DNA of 64,000 nt from Prorocentrum cordatum (GCA_963575745.1 CAUYUJ010018576.1:27501-91500); one strand, 5' to 3'. Positions 1 to 12,217 are shown, counted from the first letter of the stretch. Notes: generated by a model not told the origin, from the letters alone. Program-made: numbers and translations.

Positions 1-269
1 TCATCACCATCGTCATGAGCATCATCATCAACATCAGCAGCAGCATCATCACCGTCGTCAGCGCCATCGTCATCAGGTCTTCAGCATCATCCCCCCCTCC
101 AATCATCATCAGAATCAGCATAATCATCATTGGCATCATCAGCATCATTAGCATCATCATCATCATCAGCATCATCACAACTATCATCATCAACAACATA
201 AGCACCATCATCAGCTGCCGCATCATCAGCTTGATCAGCATCATGAACAGCAGCATCACCATCACCATT

Positions 270-324
<55 letters not shown>

Positions 325-716
325 GCGTCATCACATCACCATCATCAGCATCACCATCGTCATCAGCATCATGATCAGCATCATCGGCATCATCATCAGC
401 AGCATCATCACCGCCATCAGTGTCATCACCATGATCAGCAGCATCAGTATCAGCAGCAGCATCATCATCAGCAGCAGCATACCCATCAACATCATCATTA
501 CCATCACCACCCCATCAGTATCATCATCATAATCAGCATCATCAGCATCATCAGTATCATCAGCATCATCATCACCATCGTCGGCAGCATCATCCTGATC
601 ATGATCAGCGTCATCAACGTCATCATCCCGATCATCAACATCAAAAATGCATCGCCACCTCCATCTTCATCGGCGTCATCCTAATCATTCCCACCACCCT
701 GATCAGCAGCATCATC
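1..716. repeat. (ATC/CAT)n low-complexity tract with CAGCAT interruptions
   Basis: Almost pure ATC/CAT trinucleotides with interspersed AGC units, reaching the left edge of the window. Open frames here (Ile/Ser-rich on the plus strand) reflect the repeat and are not genes. Confidence 0.95.
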
Positions 717-2040
717 AAGATCATGATCACCAACACCATCCTTCACTGCGGAGGAAGGTGTGAAATGGGGGCAACGCCGGGCGGCCTTGGACCAGCTCGT
801 CGAAGCCCTTTCCGCAGGCTGTGTCGGGCTCCTGGCCCAGGGTGCGAGGGGAAGCGGGAGCGGGAGGCGCAGGGTGCGTGCGTCAGGGAAAGAGGAGGGG
901 GCAGGGGAAGAGATAGCGAGAGAGGGCAAGGGGGTAAAGGGAAGGGGGAGGCGAAAGGGGAGAGGGAGCGACGGGGAAAGGGTTGGGGGGAGGGTGTGCG
1001 ACGGGTGGAGAGAGGAGGGGAGGGGGAATAGAGAAGACAGGGGAGGGGGGGGGGCAGGGTAGGTGCGCTCGCGCAATATCTGACATCCGACCCCCTCCCA
1101 TCCTGTCCCATTGCGCTGTTGTGGCTTTGTCCGCTCACGCGTGTCAAAGCCGACCTGGAACTCAAAAAACACAGTGCTAGGCGCAATCGGAAAAAAAAAA
1201 CTGGAGCTGCCTGCATTGGAGGAGGGGGAGGAGGAGGAGGAGGAGGAGGAGGAGGAGGAGGAGGAGGGGGACGAGGACGAGGACGATCAGCAGCGGCGGG
1301 AACTGGAGCGGAACGAGTGGGAGGCGCAAGGGGCCGTGGCTGCGCCACGCCACCTCACCTGGTCGATCACACACATTCGGCGCAAAAGTGGGCGACTCGA
1401 GTGAGCGGCCAAACCTCCCACCCACTCCCCCCGCCGCCTGTAGTCTTTCACGTTGGACCCGGCAAATGGCAAGGGAGCAGCGCCCCCGCCTGCGTTGGGG
1501 GATGGGCCAGTCGCGGCCCATCTTCGGCGGCACACAGTTGGATAGCAAATTGGTATAGCTCTGTCATGACGGGGCCCGCAGTTCGGAGCACTGCCGGGCG
1601 GGGGGCCCGAAGTGCCCCCTGCCTGCCAAGGCATGCCCGCAGCGCGCGAACGTCCAGCGCAAAACGAAACCGCTCACCATGGCAATTGAGCGGGAGCTGT
1701 GCGCAGCCCTGTCACCGACGCGCAGCTCGCCAGCACGGGTGGAGGGAACGTGGACGCCGTGGCTTTGCTCACTCAACCTACGGTTGCAAGCACCCCCCTG
1801 GCATCTGGTCAACTGGAGCCAGTCCTGCAGGGAGAAGCGCTCAGGACTGACGCGGCGCACTGCACATGTCCGGCGTGAGGCTCAGGCGGCGCACTGCATA
1901 TGTCTGGAGACCGCTAGCTCGCGAAACGAGAGAGCGAGTGGCCAGAGCGAACCCCGAGGCACCGCCAAGGGGGTCCAGCGCGGGTCTAAGAAATCCACGC
2001 GGAACGGCACCAGTTTATGTGTGTGCCGATTTTTCGTTTT
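717..2040. other. No recognisable gene; purine-rich tracts and a (GGA)n run
   Basis: A G/A-rich stretch covers about 840-1060 and a (GGA)n microsatellite about 1219-1270. The rest is GC-rich unique-looking sequence with overlapping short frames on both strands and no protein motif that I recognise. Confidence 0.6.
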
Positions 2041-2655
2041 CCTCCTCATCATTATTATTACCATTATTATTATCATTATTATTATTAGTATTAGTATTAT
2101 TATTATTATTATTATTAGTAGTATTATGATTATTATTTTTATTATTATGATTATTATTATTATTAATATTGTTATTATTAGTATCATGATTATCATTAGT
2201 ATTATTATTATCATTATTAATATTATTATTATTATTATTATTACTATTAGTATTATTATTATTACTGTTATTATTATTATCCTTATTATTATGAATATTA
2301 TGAGCATTAGTATTATTATCATTAGTATTATTATGATTTAGTACTATTGTTATTATTGTGATTATTATTATGATTATTGTTATTAGTATTACTATTATTA
2401 TTTATTATTATTAGTATTCTTATTATTAGTATTATTACTATTATCATTATTATTATTATTATTATTATTAATAATATTCGTAGTGTTATTATTGTTGTTG
2501 GTGTTGTTGTTGTTATTATTATTGTTGGTCTTATTATTACTGTTGTTATTAGTATTATTATTATGTTTATTATTCTTATGTTTATTAGTATTCTTATTTC
2601 TCTTGTCATATTCTTCTTCGCCTTATTATTATTTTATTATCATTATCATTCGAAC
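2041..2655. repeat. (ATT/TTA)n tract
   Basis: About 600 bp of ATT trinucleotides with single-base variants (AGT, ATG, GTT). The base composition contrasts sharply with the GC-rich flanks. The Ile-rich frames are repeat artefacts. Confidence 0.95.
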
Positions 2656-2715
2656 ATCGGCAATCCATGGGCGATTGGGGGTCGATGCTTCCCCCCTGTG
2701 CAAACCCCCCTATCG

Positions 2716-2867
2716 TTGGGGTCGGGCAGGTCCCCTTACAGGCAAATTTGGGAGGACAAGTTTAGAACAGCCAAAATAAATAACCCCAAGTAATAGGAAA
2801 ATCGTCACCACAGTATATTCGGAGTATTTTTGCATACTCCTCCTGTAGAGGGACATGCCCGATTTAA
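2716..2867. mobile_element. Short TIR element, family A copy 1 (152 bp, intact target duplication)
   Basis: The left terminus reads TTGGGGTCGGGC and the right terminus is the complement of TTAAATCGGGC. Each is followed inward by a GTCCC..TACAGG block. The 8 bases CCCTATCG occur immediately outside both ends (2708-2715 and 2868-2875), so this is a complete insertion with an 8-bp target-site duplication. It has no coding capacity. Termini match copies at 9978, 31209, 40961, 41129, 56195 and 63395. Confidence 0.88.
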
Positions 2868-3590
2868 CCCTATCGTTGCACCCGATCCGAGCAGCCGTGG
2901 CCGCTACCGCCGCCCGGCGGCGCAGGAACCGCCCATGGCGGGCGGGGGAGTCGTCCCGTCGCTCGGACGTCCATTCCCCCGGGCGCTCTTCGTTTTTTCG
3001 TGCGCGTTTTTCCCCCAGACGCGAGGGAGGCCCGAGCCAGCCCCGATCGAGTCCCTGAACCCCCCCCGACCCGAGCGATCGAAATCGTCGCAAACTCGGG
3101 CCGACGCAGCCCCGACCCTCCGGTGGGCCAGGGCCGCCCTAGCGCCAGCACTTAGAGCCTTGATGCGAGAGCGGGCGGGTGCAGCAGCGGCTTCTGCGCC
3201 TCGGTGAGCCAAATGGTCAGCCATACCATCGCCACGGGAAGCGACGGGGTATTGGCCAGCCCTTGAACGAGAACCAGCATCCACGCGAGAGAAACATTGA
3301 CGCAGGACGACCTGACCTGGACCTCTGCTGGCGAGGGCGCCACACACACACACACACACACACGGGTCCACCGTCGAGCGAGGCCCCCCGTGGGGTTCAG
3401 GGCAAAATCACGGCGCCAACCGCCAAAGACAGGCGCGCGCTCGGCCCGGAGCGGGGCCCGCGGTGACCTCAGCCCCGCTTCACTTTAACCGAAAATTCCC
3501 CCCCACCACCCACCCACCCACCCCCCACCCCACGCACATCTTTACTTTTTACGATTACAAGAACCCACATCCCCACCTGGCCGGCCGATG
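2868..3590. other. No recognised gene; GC-rich, with a (CA)n run
   Basis: Contains a short (CA)n microsatellite at about 3343-3362 and a C-rich stretch near 3500-3535. Frames are open on both strands but none shows a conserved domain. Confidence 0.5.
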
Positions 3591-3594
3591 GAAA

Positions 3595-4600
3595 CCCCGC
3601 CGTCCGAACTGTCAAAAAAACATGCAACATGTCGTCGAGTTGCGCAAGATGCAACAGGAATGGGACGGAAAGAACATCGCTCGGGAGGCCCTAAGCGGGC
3701 GGTCGCGCCCTACCGATCAACAAAAAACAATACAAAGTCAACGTTTTGTTCGTCAACATGGACTTTCTTGTCGTCGACGCTGCGAAGTGTAGCACGAATG
3801 GGACGCGGCGCACATCGCGCGCGGACGCCTGGCCAACCCTACGCGGGACCCCCGTCGTACCTGTCAAAGAACTCTGCAACGTCAACGTTTTTCTTGCCAA
3901 CATGTATTTTCTCCTCGTCGGCGCTGCGAACCGCGCAGCGGGAATGGGACGCGACGCACATCGCGCGGGGACGCTTGCTCGTCAACATGGACTTTCTCGT
4001 CGTCGACGCCCGTCGGGTTGAGGAGCTGGGCGGGCGGCAAGTCAGAATGACTCAAGCAACTGCGGTTCAAGCAAGTGCCTCAGGAGACCCCCAAGAGGTC
4101 GAAACAAGGCGTCCAGGAGGTCCTGGGGGGCAACACAAATATTGATATACATTTGGTGCTTTGAAACATTGGTGAGGTTAGCACCTACTTGCGTTGACAA
4201 TGTTCCAACCCGGAAGGTATATCCAAGAGGCCCTCAGGCGCATGCCAGAAAGCTCCCAGGACGCCCCGCGAATAGCCAAGAGGCATTCTCCTCTTCCTCC
4301 TCAGTTTCCCCCTGCCTCCCTCCCTCCCTCCCCTCCTCCTCCTCCCCCTCCTCCTCCCCCCCCTCCATGCGCGGCAGGAGCGAAACGATTGGCGGTGCAA
4401 CGCGCGTGGCTGGAATGAGACGCGGCGCGCTTCGCGCACTGGGCATGTTTCGCCGACGATGCAACATGAGAGGCCGGAGCGGGGCGCGGCGTACATCGCG
4501 CGCGGTCTTGTTTCTCGTCGACGTTGCTCAGTACGCGGCAGGAATAGGACGCAGCTCGCGTCGCGTGCTGAACGTCTAGCCGCCGACGACATAAGATGAG
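3595..4600. repeat. Diverged tandem repeat, ~90-130 bp units
   Basis: A block with core GGGACGCGGCGCACATCGCG, paired with a GTCAACATGGACTTTCT block, recurs with heavy divergence near 3650, 3800, 3945, 4420, 4480 and 4550. A C/T-rich insertion separates the two groups at about 4285-4370. No gene was recognised. Confidence 0.6.
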
Positions 4601-4799
4601 CGACAGGCGTCGGACGCGACGCACTTGCTTCTTATGTTGCGGGAGGGCGGGTGGGAGTGGACGGAGCCCTCTGGCTGGTTCGAGCTGGCTAACTCGACAC
4701 CCACCCCACCCCGCCCGACACGGCGCAAACGGGCATCGCTGGATTCGGCGGAGCCGCCAAAGGAACACACCCACTCGGGCACGGAGGGCGCAAAGCGGA

Positions 4800-4935
4800 G
4801 TCGAGGTCAAGGGGGGGGGGGGGGGGCATCGCCCACACTTCCTGGCCTTCACCAGAATTCCACTCTGGGGGGGCGGGCGCAGCATTCCAGCTAGGGGGGG
4901 CCAGGGGGGACGGGGGGGGGGGGGGGGGGGCGACC
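4800..4935. repeat. Poly-G runs
   Basis: Two runs of more than 15 consecutive G (about 4808-4827 and 4906-4930), with further short G runs nearby. They could form G-quadruplexes or mark a sequencing-difficult site. Confidence 0.8.
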
Positions 4936-4989
4936 CCCCTGGCCCAAGAAAACCCTCTCGCAGCATCACACAGCGACCCAGCGCGATCC

Positions 4990-7900
4990 ACTCACTCATG
5001 TTCAAATGTCAGCGCTGGCCGAGCAGAAGAAGACTCGATGGGGGGCGGTGACTTGCGCGCGCTCGCACCCCGGGCAGTCATCTTCGCACTTGTGCCCAGC
5101 GGCCTCGGCCCTGGCTTCGGCCCGAATGCTGGCCAGAGCGTTGGACTCCAGGGCGCCAGCCTCACGTCGGCGCCCCCGACGACGGAGCCAGCGGAGGTTG
5201 ATGCGAAGCACGCGCGCGTCTCCCCCCTCCGCCACGCCGGCGCCAGCAAGGCGCCCGCCTGCCCGGCGCCGGAGGCCCCCCCTCGCAGGACTCCGCAACG
5301 CACCAGAGAACTCGCTGCAGTCGTCGCCCCAGTCGCCCTTGCGCCGCCACCCGCCACCCCGGTCGCCGATCCAGACGTCGGGGGGCCCATGCGCCCAGCC
5401 CAGCTCCTGCAAGCCCAGGGCCCCAATGGGCCCTGAGGTGCACCTCCATCTCACTGTCGCGAAGGGGCCCTGGGTTTCGCCCTCCCCCAACTTCCCATAT
5501 TTCCCAATATTTTCCTGGGAGTCGGCGGTTCATTGCGTCTGCGTGCTCCTTCCCCTCCCCGCCCCTGGTCACGCGCACGCGAGCCTCTTGAGCGCTACTC
5601 TCCATTCGCGCCGCGCCTGCTCGCGAAGCTCTGGGCGCGACCCCCCCCGGACTGGCGCCAGCAACCGGCGCTTGACATGCCCCACGTTCGCGCCCATCTC
5701 GCGCCCGTCGCCCCGGCGGCGCAGGAGGGAGACGGACGCAGCGCGCCCCCCCCCGACGGCGTTCCCAGCCAACCCAGCAGCTCGAGCACGCCCTCACTTC
5801 CGAGGGGCGGGGGGGGCGCCCAGCGCTGCGCTGGGTCCGCGTACCCCAACTTGGCTTCGATGTTCGCGCCGCGCAGCACGGCGCCCGCGGCCCTCTGCCA
5901 CCGCGCCCACCCCTTCGAAACAAGGACGCGCGCGTCGCTCGAGCTTGGACCAAGGTCATCACGTCTCTCGACGTCGTGCCAACACGCCCGGCACCCATTG
6001 CGCAGTCGGCCAAGGTACTCGGCCCATCAAACTCGCTCGACCTCGATGTCAGCCGCGCGAAGACTGTGTTTCTGGACTTTGATCTCGCCCTTAGCATGGG
6101 CCATCATGAGCACTGGCTTGTGAAAGACCCTCTGCCTGTTGCCCGGGGCTTTTTGGCCCTTGGACCGGCGCGGCGGGCGCCGCCAAATTTGCGCACTCGA
6201 ACGCCATCTGGCTGGGGCCCCCCTGGAACGAACATCGCCCTCATATCGACGCAGACTCGCCAACGGGGCCCGACGACGCGCCCTCCCCGGGGGCCTGCGA
6301 AGAAACACTCGCGAAAAATGATTGCCAGGCGCGTCGGAACAGTTTGGCGCGATGCGTTTAGCAAAGGCACCTCGCGACACGGCGACACGGGGCGCCAGGG
6401 AGGCGAGGCGTCAGGGGCAGAGCTCCGCCTCGGGGGGCTCGAGCAAGATCGCCTGGTGGCCCATTAACGATACGTCAACAAGATGCAACGCATCCCCACG
6501 TCGGCCACCAGTTTGCCCTGCCCATCGACGCCCATGCGCGCCCTGACTTCGCCCAAAACCAGAGCGAGAAACGCCGCCTGCAACGCAGAACAGCCCCGCA
6601 CCACTGCGCCCCAGCAGGCCGCCCTACTCATCGCGCCGCCCCGCGAGGGGCGCCCTGGCCATGCGCCCACAGATGCGAACGGACATGAGCGGCAGACCGA
6701 CGCCCCGCCCATTAACCCAGCTCCCGCTTATCACCCTTGGCATTGGGCAGCGAACCAATTGCGCTGCAATTGGTGGGGCCATTCCACACCCCTCTCGGTC
6801 GCGTTGAGCAACGCGGCGACAGCCCCCTGCCCCTGGCCCGATAGCGCCAGCAAGCGGGAGGGGGCCCACTGATCCTAGCCGTTGCCCGAGGTCTTGGGCA
6901 AGGACATGAGGGCCGCCACCGGGCCGCCCCGGTTGCGGTGTGGACGCCCTGCTCGGCTTTCTCGCGCCAGGTGTCGCAGCTCACACAGCGCCGCCCTCAG
7001 CGCCGCCCTCAGCGCGTGCACGCGACGATGCTGGCTGGTCCACCGAGAGGCCCAGCAAGCAGCTCGCACTCCAGTGGTGGCCTGGACAGCGTCGCTGATC
7101 TCCAGGGTCACAAGGTCGATGCAGGTATCGCCCAGCGCGTGCTGCTCGTCTTTCTTGACGTAACAATGGGGCCCCCTCATGTACCCGCGTGTTCTTGATC
7201 GCCCAAATGTTGATCTCGCTGCGCGCCTGCTGCCAGGCCATGCCGGCATGACGATTGGGAAGGGCCTGAACTCGGAGCGCAACCTTCTGCCACTGGGCGA
7301 CAACACAGCACTGTCGAAGCCTCATCATCATCAGGATGACCGCGTCGTCACGGCACAAACGCCACTTGCCTGATGCCTCCTCTGGCTGACTCGGGACCGG
7401 GTCCACGCGCACGACGCGCATCATTGTCCTCCCTGAGAACAGAGAGCGAAGCAGCTGCCGGACGACATCTTGCACCCGTTTTTCGCCATATGTGAGCTCT
7501 GAAACAACGGCGTCCCAAGGCGATCAAGCGTTCCTGAACCCGACCATGAAGTCCGGCCCCCTTGACGCACAAGTCACTGGCACCCGGGTGCCCGAAATTA
7601 GGGGATTGCTGCTTGGACTCTGCCTTCCTCATCTGACACTCGATCGGCATACCCCCGCGAGCCCCCCCATGAGTCTCCACTCCGCTAGTTGGCCTTCAGC
7701 TGAAACTGCCCACTGTCCGTACTGCATGGCCAGCGCCTGCGACAAGTGCAGGCTGGCGAGGTAAGCCTCGCTCGAAATGACGTCGCTTGATCCCTGCGGG
7801 AAGTGGTCTCCAATGATGGCCTGCACGTTGGAGACCTGGGGAGCCAGCCTTCCTCTGGACAGCGCTGTTTCCACTTCGAGACGCACAGGTCGTTCAGGAA

Positions 7901-8535
7901 GTACTCGCCGTCGTCGTCGAGAAGGCCACCCTGCTGCAAGGTGGCGTCGCCGCGTTCCCAGACCAGGCTCCTGGAGCTTGGCATGCCGTTGCTCGTCCCT
8001 CTGGCAATGCTCGGTTCCCTCGGCCACTCAAAACTCCCCTACTGGAATCTTCAGGGCGACTGACAACACGATGTTTCCGTCGGCGGCGAGGCAGAGGCAG
8101 TCCGCACCAGCGTGAGGCGAATCGTGGCAAAAGAAATGCAAATTGTCCGGCGTGCAACAGTAAGGAATGAAGACAAGGGCGGCCGTGCGAGGGGAGGCGG
8201 AGGAAGCGCTCACACGTGGGAGAGTTCCGCGAAGAGCGGCTGACAACACAAGGCTCTCAGGAACACCGAGGCTTGCCAGGACTGGATAAGGATGTTGAGG
8301 CCAATGCGGGAGCCTTGGGGCAAGTCCTGGACAGGGAGGATCCCGAAGAAAAAAAAGGAGCAGACACTGATGGGCACTACCACGTAGTCGAGCATCCTAC
8401 CCCTGCCCGAGGCTCAGGAGGCTGGGGGCTGGGGTCAAGCGCTGGCTCCCAGAGACCAGGGAAAGGCGGAAAAGGGGAAATGACGGGAACGACAAACATG
8501 AACAAGGACACGGATCCAGAGAACGCCATTTCTTT
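4990..8535 (-). pseudogene. Unrecognised gene on the minus strand, exon pieces in changing frames
   Basis: Several minus-strand stretches have protein-like composition, unlike the Arg/Pro/Ala-rich shadow frames. In transcription order these are: an ATG at 8531-8529 opening a hydrophobic N-terminus; a segment from 8395 containing MLDYVVVPISVCSFFFFGIL and then RIGLNILIQ, two probable membrane spans; a Cys-rich piece near 8200-8028; a piece with GEYFLNDLCVSKW near 7900-7850; one with NVQAIIGDHFPQG near 7830-7690; pieces near 7475-7200 and 7190-6880 (EINIWAIKNTR; DTCIDLVTLEISDAV); one ending GMRCILLTYR at 6464; one ending ADIEVERV at 6027; and pieces down to 4992. Frames change between neighbouring pieces. 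At about 7845 the change occurs across only ~14 nt, too short for an intron, so at least part is frameshifted. The spans loosely resemble M1-M2 of pentameric ligand-gated channels, but no extracellular domain precedes them. I assign no function. Confidence 0.45.
5488..5550. repeat. Dispersed repeat fragment (family B)
   Basis: The words CCCATATTTCCCAATATTTTCC and CTGGGAGTCGG, followed by a GCGTCTGCGTG word, are shared with longer copies at 39215-39345 and 43100-43245. The fragment lies inside the minus-strand coding remnants, which suggests insertion or shared intron sequence. Confidence 0.6.
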
Positions 8536-8541
8536 TTTATG

Positions 8542-8560
8542 TTTAGGGTTTAGGGTTTAG
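8542..8560 (+). repeat. Interstitial telomere-like repeat (TTTAGGG)2.7
   Basis: TTTAGGGTTTAGGGTTTAG, the plant/dinoflagellate-type telomere heptamer, stands alone and directly abuts a (CTC)n tract. Confidence 0.8.
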
Positions 8561-8561
8561 C

Positions 8562-8735
8562 GCCTCCTCCTCCTCCTCCTCCTCCTCCTCGCCCTCCTCC
8601 TCTTCCTCGCCCTCCTCCTCTTCCTCGTTCTCCTTCTCCTCCTCCTCCTCCTCCTCCTCCTCCTCCTCCTCCTCCTCTCCTCCTCCTCCTCCTCCTCCTC
8701 CTCCTCCTCCTCCTCCTCCTCCTCCTCCTCCTCCT
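8562..8735. repeat. (CTC)n microsatellite
   Basis: CTC/TCC triplets with CG and TT interruptions in the first third, then a nearly pure tract. Glu/Gly/Arg-rich frames on the minus strand are repeat artefacts. Confidence 0.95.
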
Positions 8736-9977
8736 GAAAAAGGCCCGCGACGGGGCAAAAGCGCCACTCTGAACGACGGGGGCACAGCGCCGGTCCTCAA
8801 ACGAGGCCCACGCTGCAGCGGGAACACCACTGTGAAACACCGAAGACGATCGGATGGCAAAAAGCACAAGAGACAACCGTACGCGGAGAGGGCAAGACAT
8901 CTTCCGGACAGGCAGGGCCAGGGCAGAGAGGAGAGTAGCCTTTACAATGGGCAAAAAGATCGGGGGCGCGCAAACATGGATTCGCGATCCGTGGATGTGG
9001 CGCGCGGTCGCCAAATCCATGGGCGCCCTCCCCAACATGCGGCCGGTGCCGTCTCGCTCGGCGGCGGGAATCCGCGATGTCCCATGGAAGCGGGACCCGG
9101 CGCTAATCCACCACCCCCGGATCCGTGTTTGCGATCGCCCGAGAGACAGTCAACGCGCATAATAAGGACAAACGGCTTTTTCAAGGGTACCCTTGGGTCC
9201 TTGCCTGCCTCAGCCTCTGCGGCCCGTCCCTAGCAATTTTCCCAGGCCAGAATACTTCAACTTCGACCTCCCAAGGGTCTTGCGTCCTTGCCACGCGTCC
9301 TTACTATACGTTTTCACTGCAACCGGGACGGCGGCGGGGGGAGGGGACGGATGAGGGCGGGGGGGGGGGCGAGGGAAAGGGGCTCGGGGGAGCCAGCGGC
9401 CCGCCGACCCGCCCCACTCCCTCTCCGCCTCCCCCCTCCCATCGGAGAGAAGAGCAAGCGGCACAGACAGGAACGTTCGGAGGTCCGCGCGGACCTCCGA
9501 GAAGCCCGCCGGCCCTTTGGGCGACAGGTGGTCCAAGGAGGGTCTCTCTTCTCTTCCGCATCCCCTCCTCCCTTCGGGGAGGGGAGACCTCCCCCTCCCC
9601 TCCCTGAGGTTTTTTGGGAGGGATCGCGAGGTGCCGGAGGCTCCTTTTTCGGCCCCTGGGAGGGCCATTTTCTGCCACCGCTCACGAGGATCGTGGCCCC
9701 CGAGGGAGGGACCTGATTCGAACACCTCCCCTCTTTTGAACGACCGCCTCCAAGATAGCCCCAAGAGGCCCTCCAGGGCTCCCAAGAGGCGAATTAGAAT
9801 GACCATGTCTTTTTGTTCCGCCCCTCCCCAGCGGGGAAGCGGGTCCTGAGGGAAACGGGCCCTGGACCCTGGCGCCTTCCTCCAACACGAGCTCTTCCCG
9901 TGGAGGGCCCCGAGAGGCCAAGAACAGGACACAAGACCAGGACCCGCTTCCCTCCGGGCCCTCTTCCCCCTCTTGTA
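8736..9977. other. No recognised gene; palindrome near 9478-9499
   Basis: Mixed GC-rich sequence with overlapping frames on both strands and no motif that I recognise. A perfect 22-nt palindrome (arms CGGAGGTCCGC) lies at 9478-9499. The stretch around 9730-9800 carries the CCCCAAGAGGCCCTCC words that recur across the window. Confidence 0.5.
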
Positions 9978-10140
9978 TGAAGTCGGGCCTGTCCCTCTTC
10001 AGGGGGAAACATCCCAGAAGAGTTCAAAAATAGTCTGGGGACGGTTTGTTTTAACATGTTCGACTACTTTTGCATATTTTGGGGGGGTATGTTTTATTCT
10101 TCGTCCAAAATCCCCATGTAAGGGGACATGCCCGACTTAA
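9978..10140. mobile_element. Short TIR element, family A copy 2 (~163 bp)
   Basis: The left terminus is TGAAGTCGGGCCTGTCCC and the right terminus is the complement of TTAAGTCGGGCATGTCCCC. The interior is AT-richer than its surroundings and has the AGTCTGGGGAC word seen in other copies. The flanking octamers (CTCTTGTA and CTCTGGCG) match only partly, so the duplication is eroded or the left border is altered. Confidence 0.78.
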
Positions 10141-11600
10141 CTCTGGCGACCTTCCCCGCCCGTCCTGGCGCATCGCCGCGCGCAGGGTGCCGGCGCGCTT
10201 GCCGGCGCGCGATGCGCCGCACGACCCCAGCAGGGCCACGGAGAGCGCGGCCAGGCGCGCCATCGCTAGCATTTTTGGGCTGGGCGGGGGGGGGCCCGCG
10301 GAGGTGCGCGGCTGCGGAGCACTCGAGCTGGGAGGGGCGCAGGGCAGAGGCGGCGAGGTCGTTTAGGGGGGGGAGGGGCGGGGGCAGGAGTAGGCAGAGG
10401 GAGAGGATGGGGAGGAGAGGGGGGGGCGAGGAGGGGGCGAGGTGGCAGAGGGGGAGGAGGAAGAAGAAGGCGAGGGAGGAGGAGGGCAGGAGGAGGAGGA
10501 GGAGGAGGAAGGAAGGACGGAAGGAAGAGGAGGAGGAGGATAAGAGGGGGGGCGCGGGGCGAGGGAGAGAGAAGGGAGGACAAACCAGCTGCGCTCGCGC
10601 CGCATCTGACGCTGCCCCCCGCCCCGTTCCCATTGCGTCGAAGCCCTCGGCGACGGGTGCCCAGAGGTGTCTGCGATCCCCGCGGCCTCCCCGACACCCG
10701 AGCTCGCACACCGCAGGCCACTCACGACAGAGCCACCCCCTCGGGGGAGGCCCAACAGCACCTGCGGAAGCGCGGGAGCGGGGGCGGACGGCACCGCGGC
10801 GAGGTCGCCGCCCCGTCGGATGGAGGCTCTGCTTGGAACGCGGCGTGGCGCACGCTGAAGCGGGGAGCGCCACGCTGGATAGGCCTGTTTTCCACCACCA
10901 CCGCCATAAGTTGGAGGGGGGAGGGGGTCCTCTTCCCCCCCTTCTTCTTCTTCCTCCTCCTCCTCCTCCTCCCTCTCTCCTCCTCCTCCTCTCCTCCTCC
11001 TCCTTCCTCCTCCCTCCTCCGCCTCCTCCTCCTCCTCCTCCTCCTACTCCTCTCCTCCTCCTCCTCCTCCTCCTCTTCCTCCTCTCCTCCTCTCCTCCTC
11101 CTCATCTCCTCCTCTCCTCCTCCTCCTCCTCCTCCTCCTCCTCCTCTCCTTCCCCTCCCTCCTCTCCTCTCCTCATCCCTCCTCCTCCTCATCCCTCCTT
11201 CTCCTTCCTCCTCCTCCTCCTCCTCCCTCCTCCCCCCTCCTTCCTCCCCCCCTCCTCCTCCTCCACCTCCTTCCCCCCTCCCAGCTCGTGGTGGCGGTGA
11301 TGCTGGAAAACAGGCCCATCAGCGCCTGCGCATGCAGGGAGGCGCTGCCAGCGGCGCAGGCGAGGACGAAACGCGGACGCCGCCTGGCGCAGAGCTGCAC
11401 CAAACGGGGCCCCGCCCGCGGCCGCGGAGAGGCGGCCCGCGCGGCGGCGGGGGCGCCGCTCCGGGGGAGGTCGGCGGGCCGAAGTGTTTGTTTAGACTGC
11501 GCCCGAGGCAGGGGCGCCGAGCAGGCGGGCCCGGCCACTCCCTCGCGGGCGCTCCACGCCTGCCCGCCGCGCGAGCTGCCAGCACTACACCTGCGCAATA
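10141..11600. other. No recognised gene; (GGA)n and (CTC)n-rich region
   Basis: G/A-rich from about 10360 to 10560 and C/T-rich from about 10930 to 11285, with GC-rich unique-looking sequence between and after. The 390- and 334-residue plus-strand frames are mainly Ser/Pro/Leu runs from the repeats. Confidence 0.6.
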
Positions 11601-11621
11601 TATCTCTCCATATATATATAT

Positions 11622-11627
11622 ATGTGG

Positions 11628-11663
<36 letters not shown>

Positions 11664-11721
11664 CGATCGATCGATCGATAGATAGATAGATAGATATATA
11701 GATAGATAGATAGATAGATAT

Positions 11722-11758
<37 letters not shown>

Positions 11759-11768
11759 ATCGATAGAA
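11622..11768. repeat. (GATA)n tract with GATC block
   Basis: Tandem TAGA/GATA tetramers with an internal GATC block and two ATATATAT edges. It is followed by C/T-rich sequence with TCGACTCTCTACTCTC words that lead into the direct repeat at 11982. Confidence 0.93.
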
Positions 11769-11981
11769 CTATATATATATGTGTACTCCGTCTGTTGGTT
11801 GTCTCTCTCTCTCTCTCTTTCTCCCTCTCTCTCTAGACTGTACTCTACCCTCGACTGTTCTATGTTCTGCTCTCGACTGTGCATTCTCTGCTCTCTCCAC
11901 GGTCTGCTCTCTGTTCTCTACCCTCGAGCATCGGCCTCCTACTCCCGACTCTCTGCTCTCTACTCTCTAGTCTCGGTTATT

Positions 11982-12217
11982 GCTCTCTCTCTCTCTCTCT
12001 CTTTCCCACCCGAGAGTACTGCTGCTTTCCCTTCTTTCCATTCCCATCTCCATAGTGTTTCGGACCAGACCCTCAGCTGAGGGTGCCGATCGCCCACGAC
12101 ACGCTCACAGCGATACGGCATGGTGTCAGCCTGCTAGACGCAGGCTCTCAGGAGGGACTGGTGTGTGCAGAAAGGGATATCTCTCTCTCGAAGTGTACGC
12201 AGGAAGGGGACTCTCTC
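11982..12217 (+). repeat. Long direct repeat, left copy (pseudo-LTR candidate)
   Basis: It begins in a (CT)n run and TTTCCCACCCGAGAGTACTG and ends in GAAGTGTACGCAGGAAGG plus (CT)n. The copy at 23913-24154 differs at only about three base positions plus the length of two CT runs. The pair flanks the RT remnant and the nested TIR interval in direct orientation. Confidence 0.9.

Noticed and set aside
5006-6082. 358-residue plus-strand frame
   Set aside because: Pro/Arg/Ala-rich composition, antisense to more protein-like minus-strand pieces; likely a GC-content shadow.
10128-11637. Plus-strand frames of 390 and 334 residues
   Set aside because: Dominated by Ser, Pro and Leu runs from (CTC)n; no domain.
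11982-12217. Hammerhead ribozyme in the pseudo-LTR
   Set aside because: The conserved CTGATGA and GAAA core elements were not seen together in either copy by eye.
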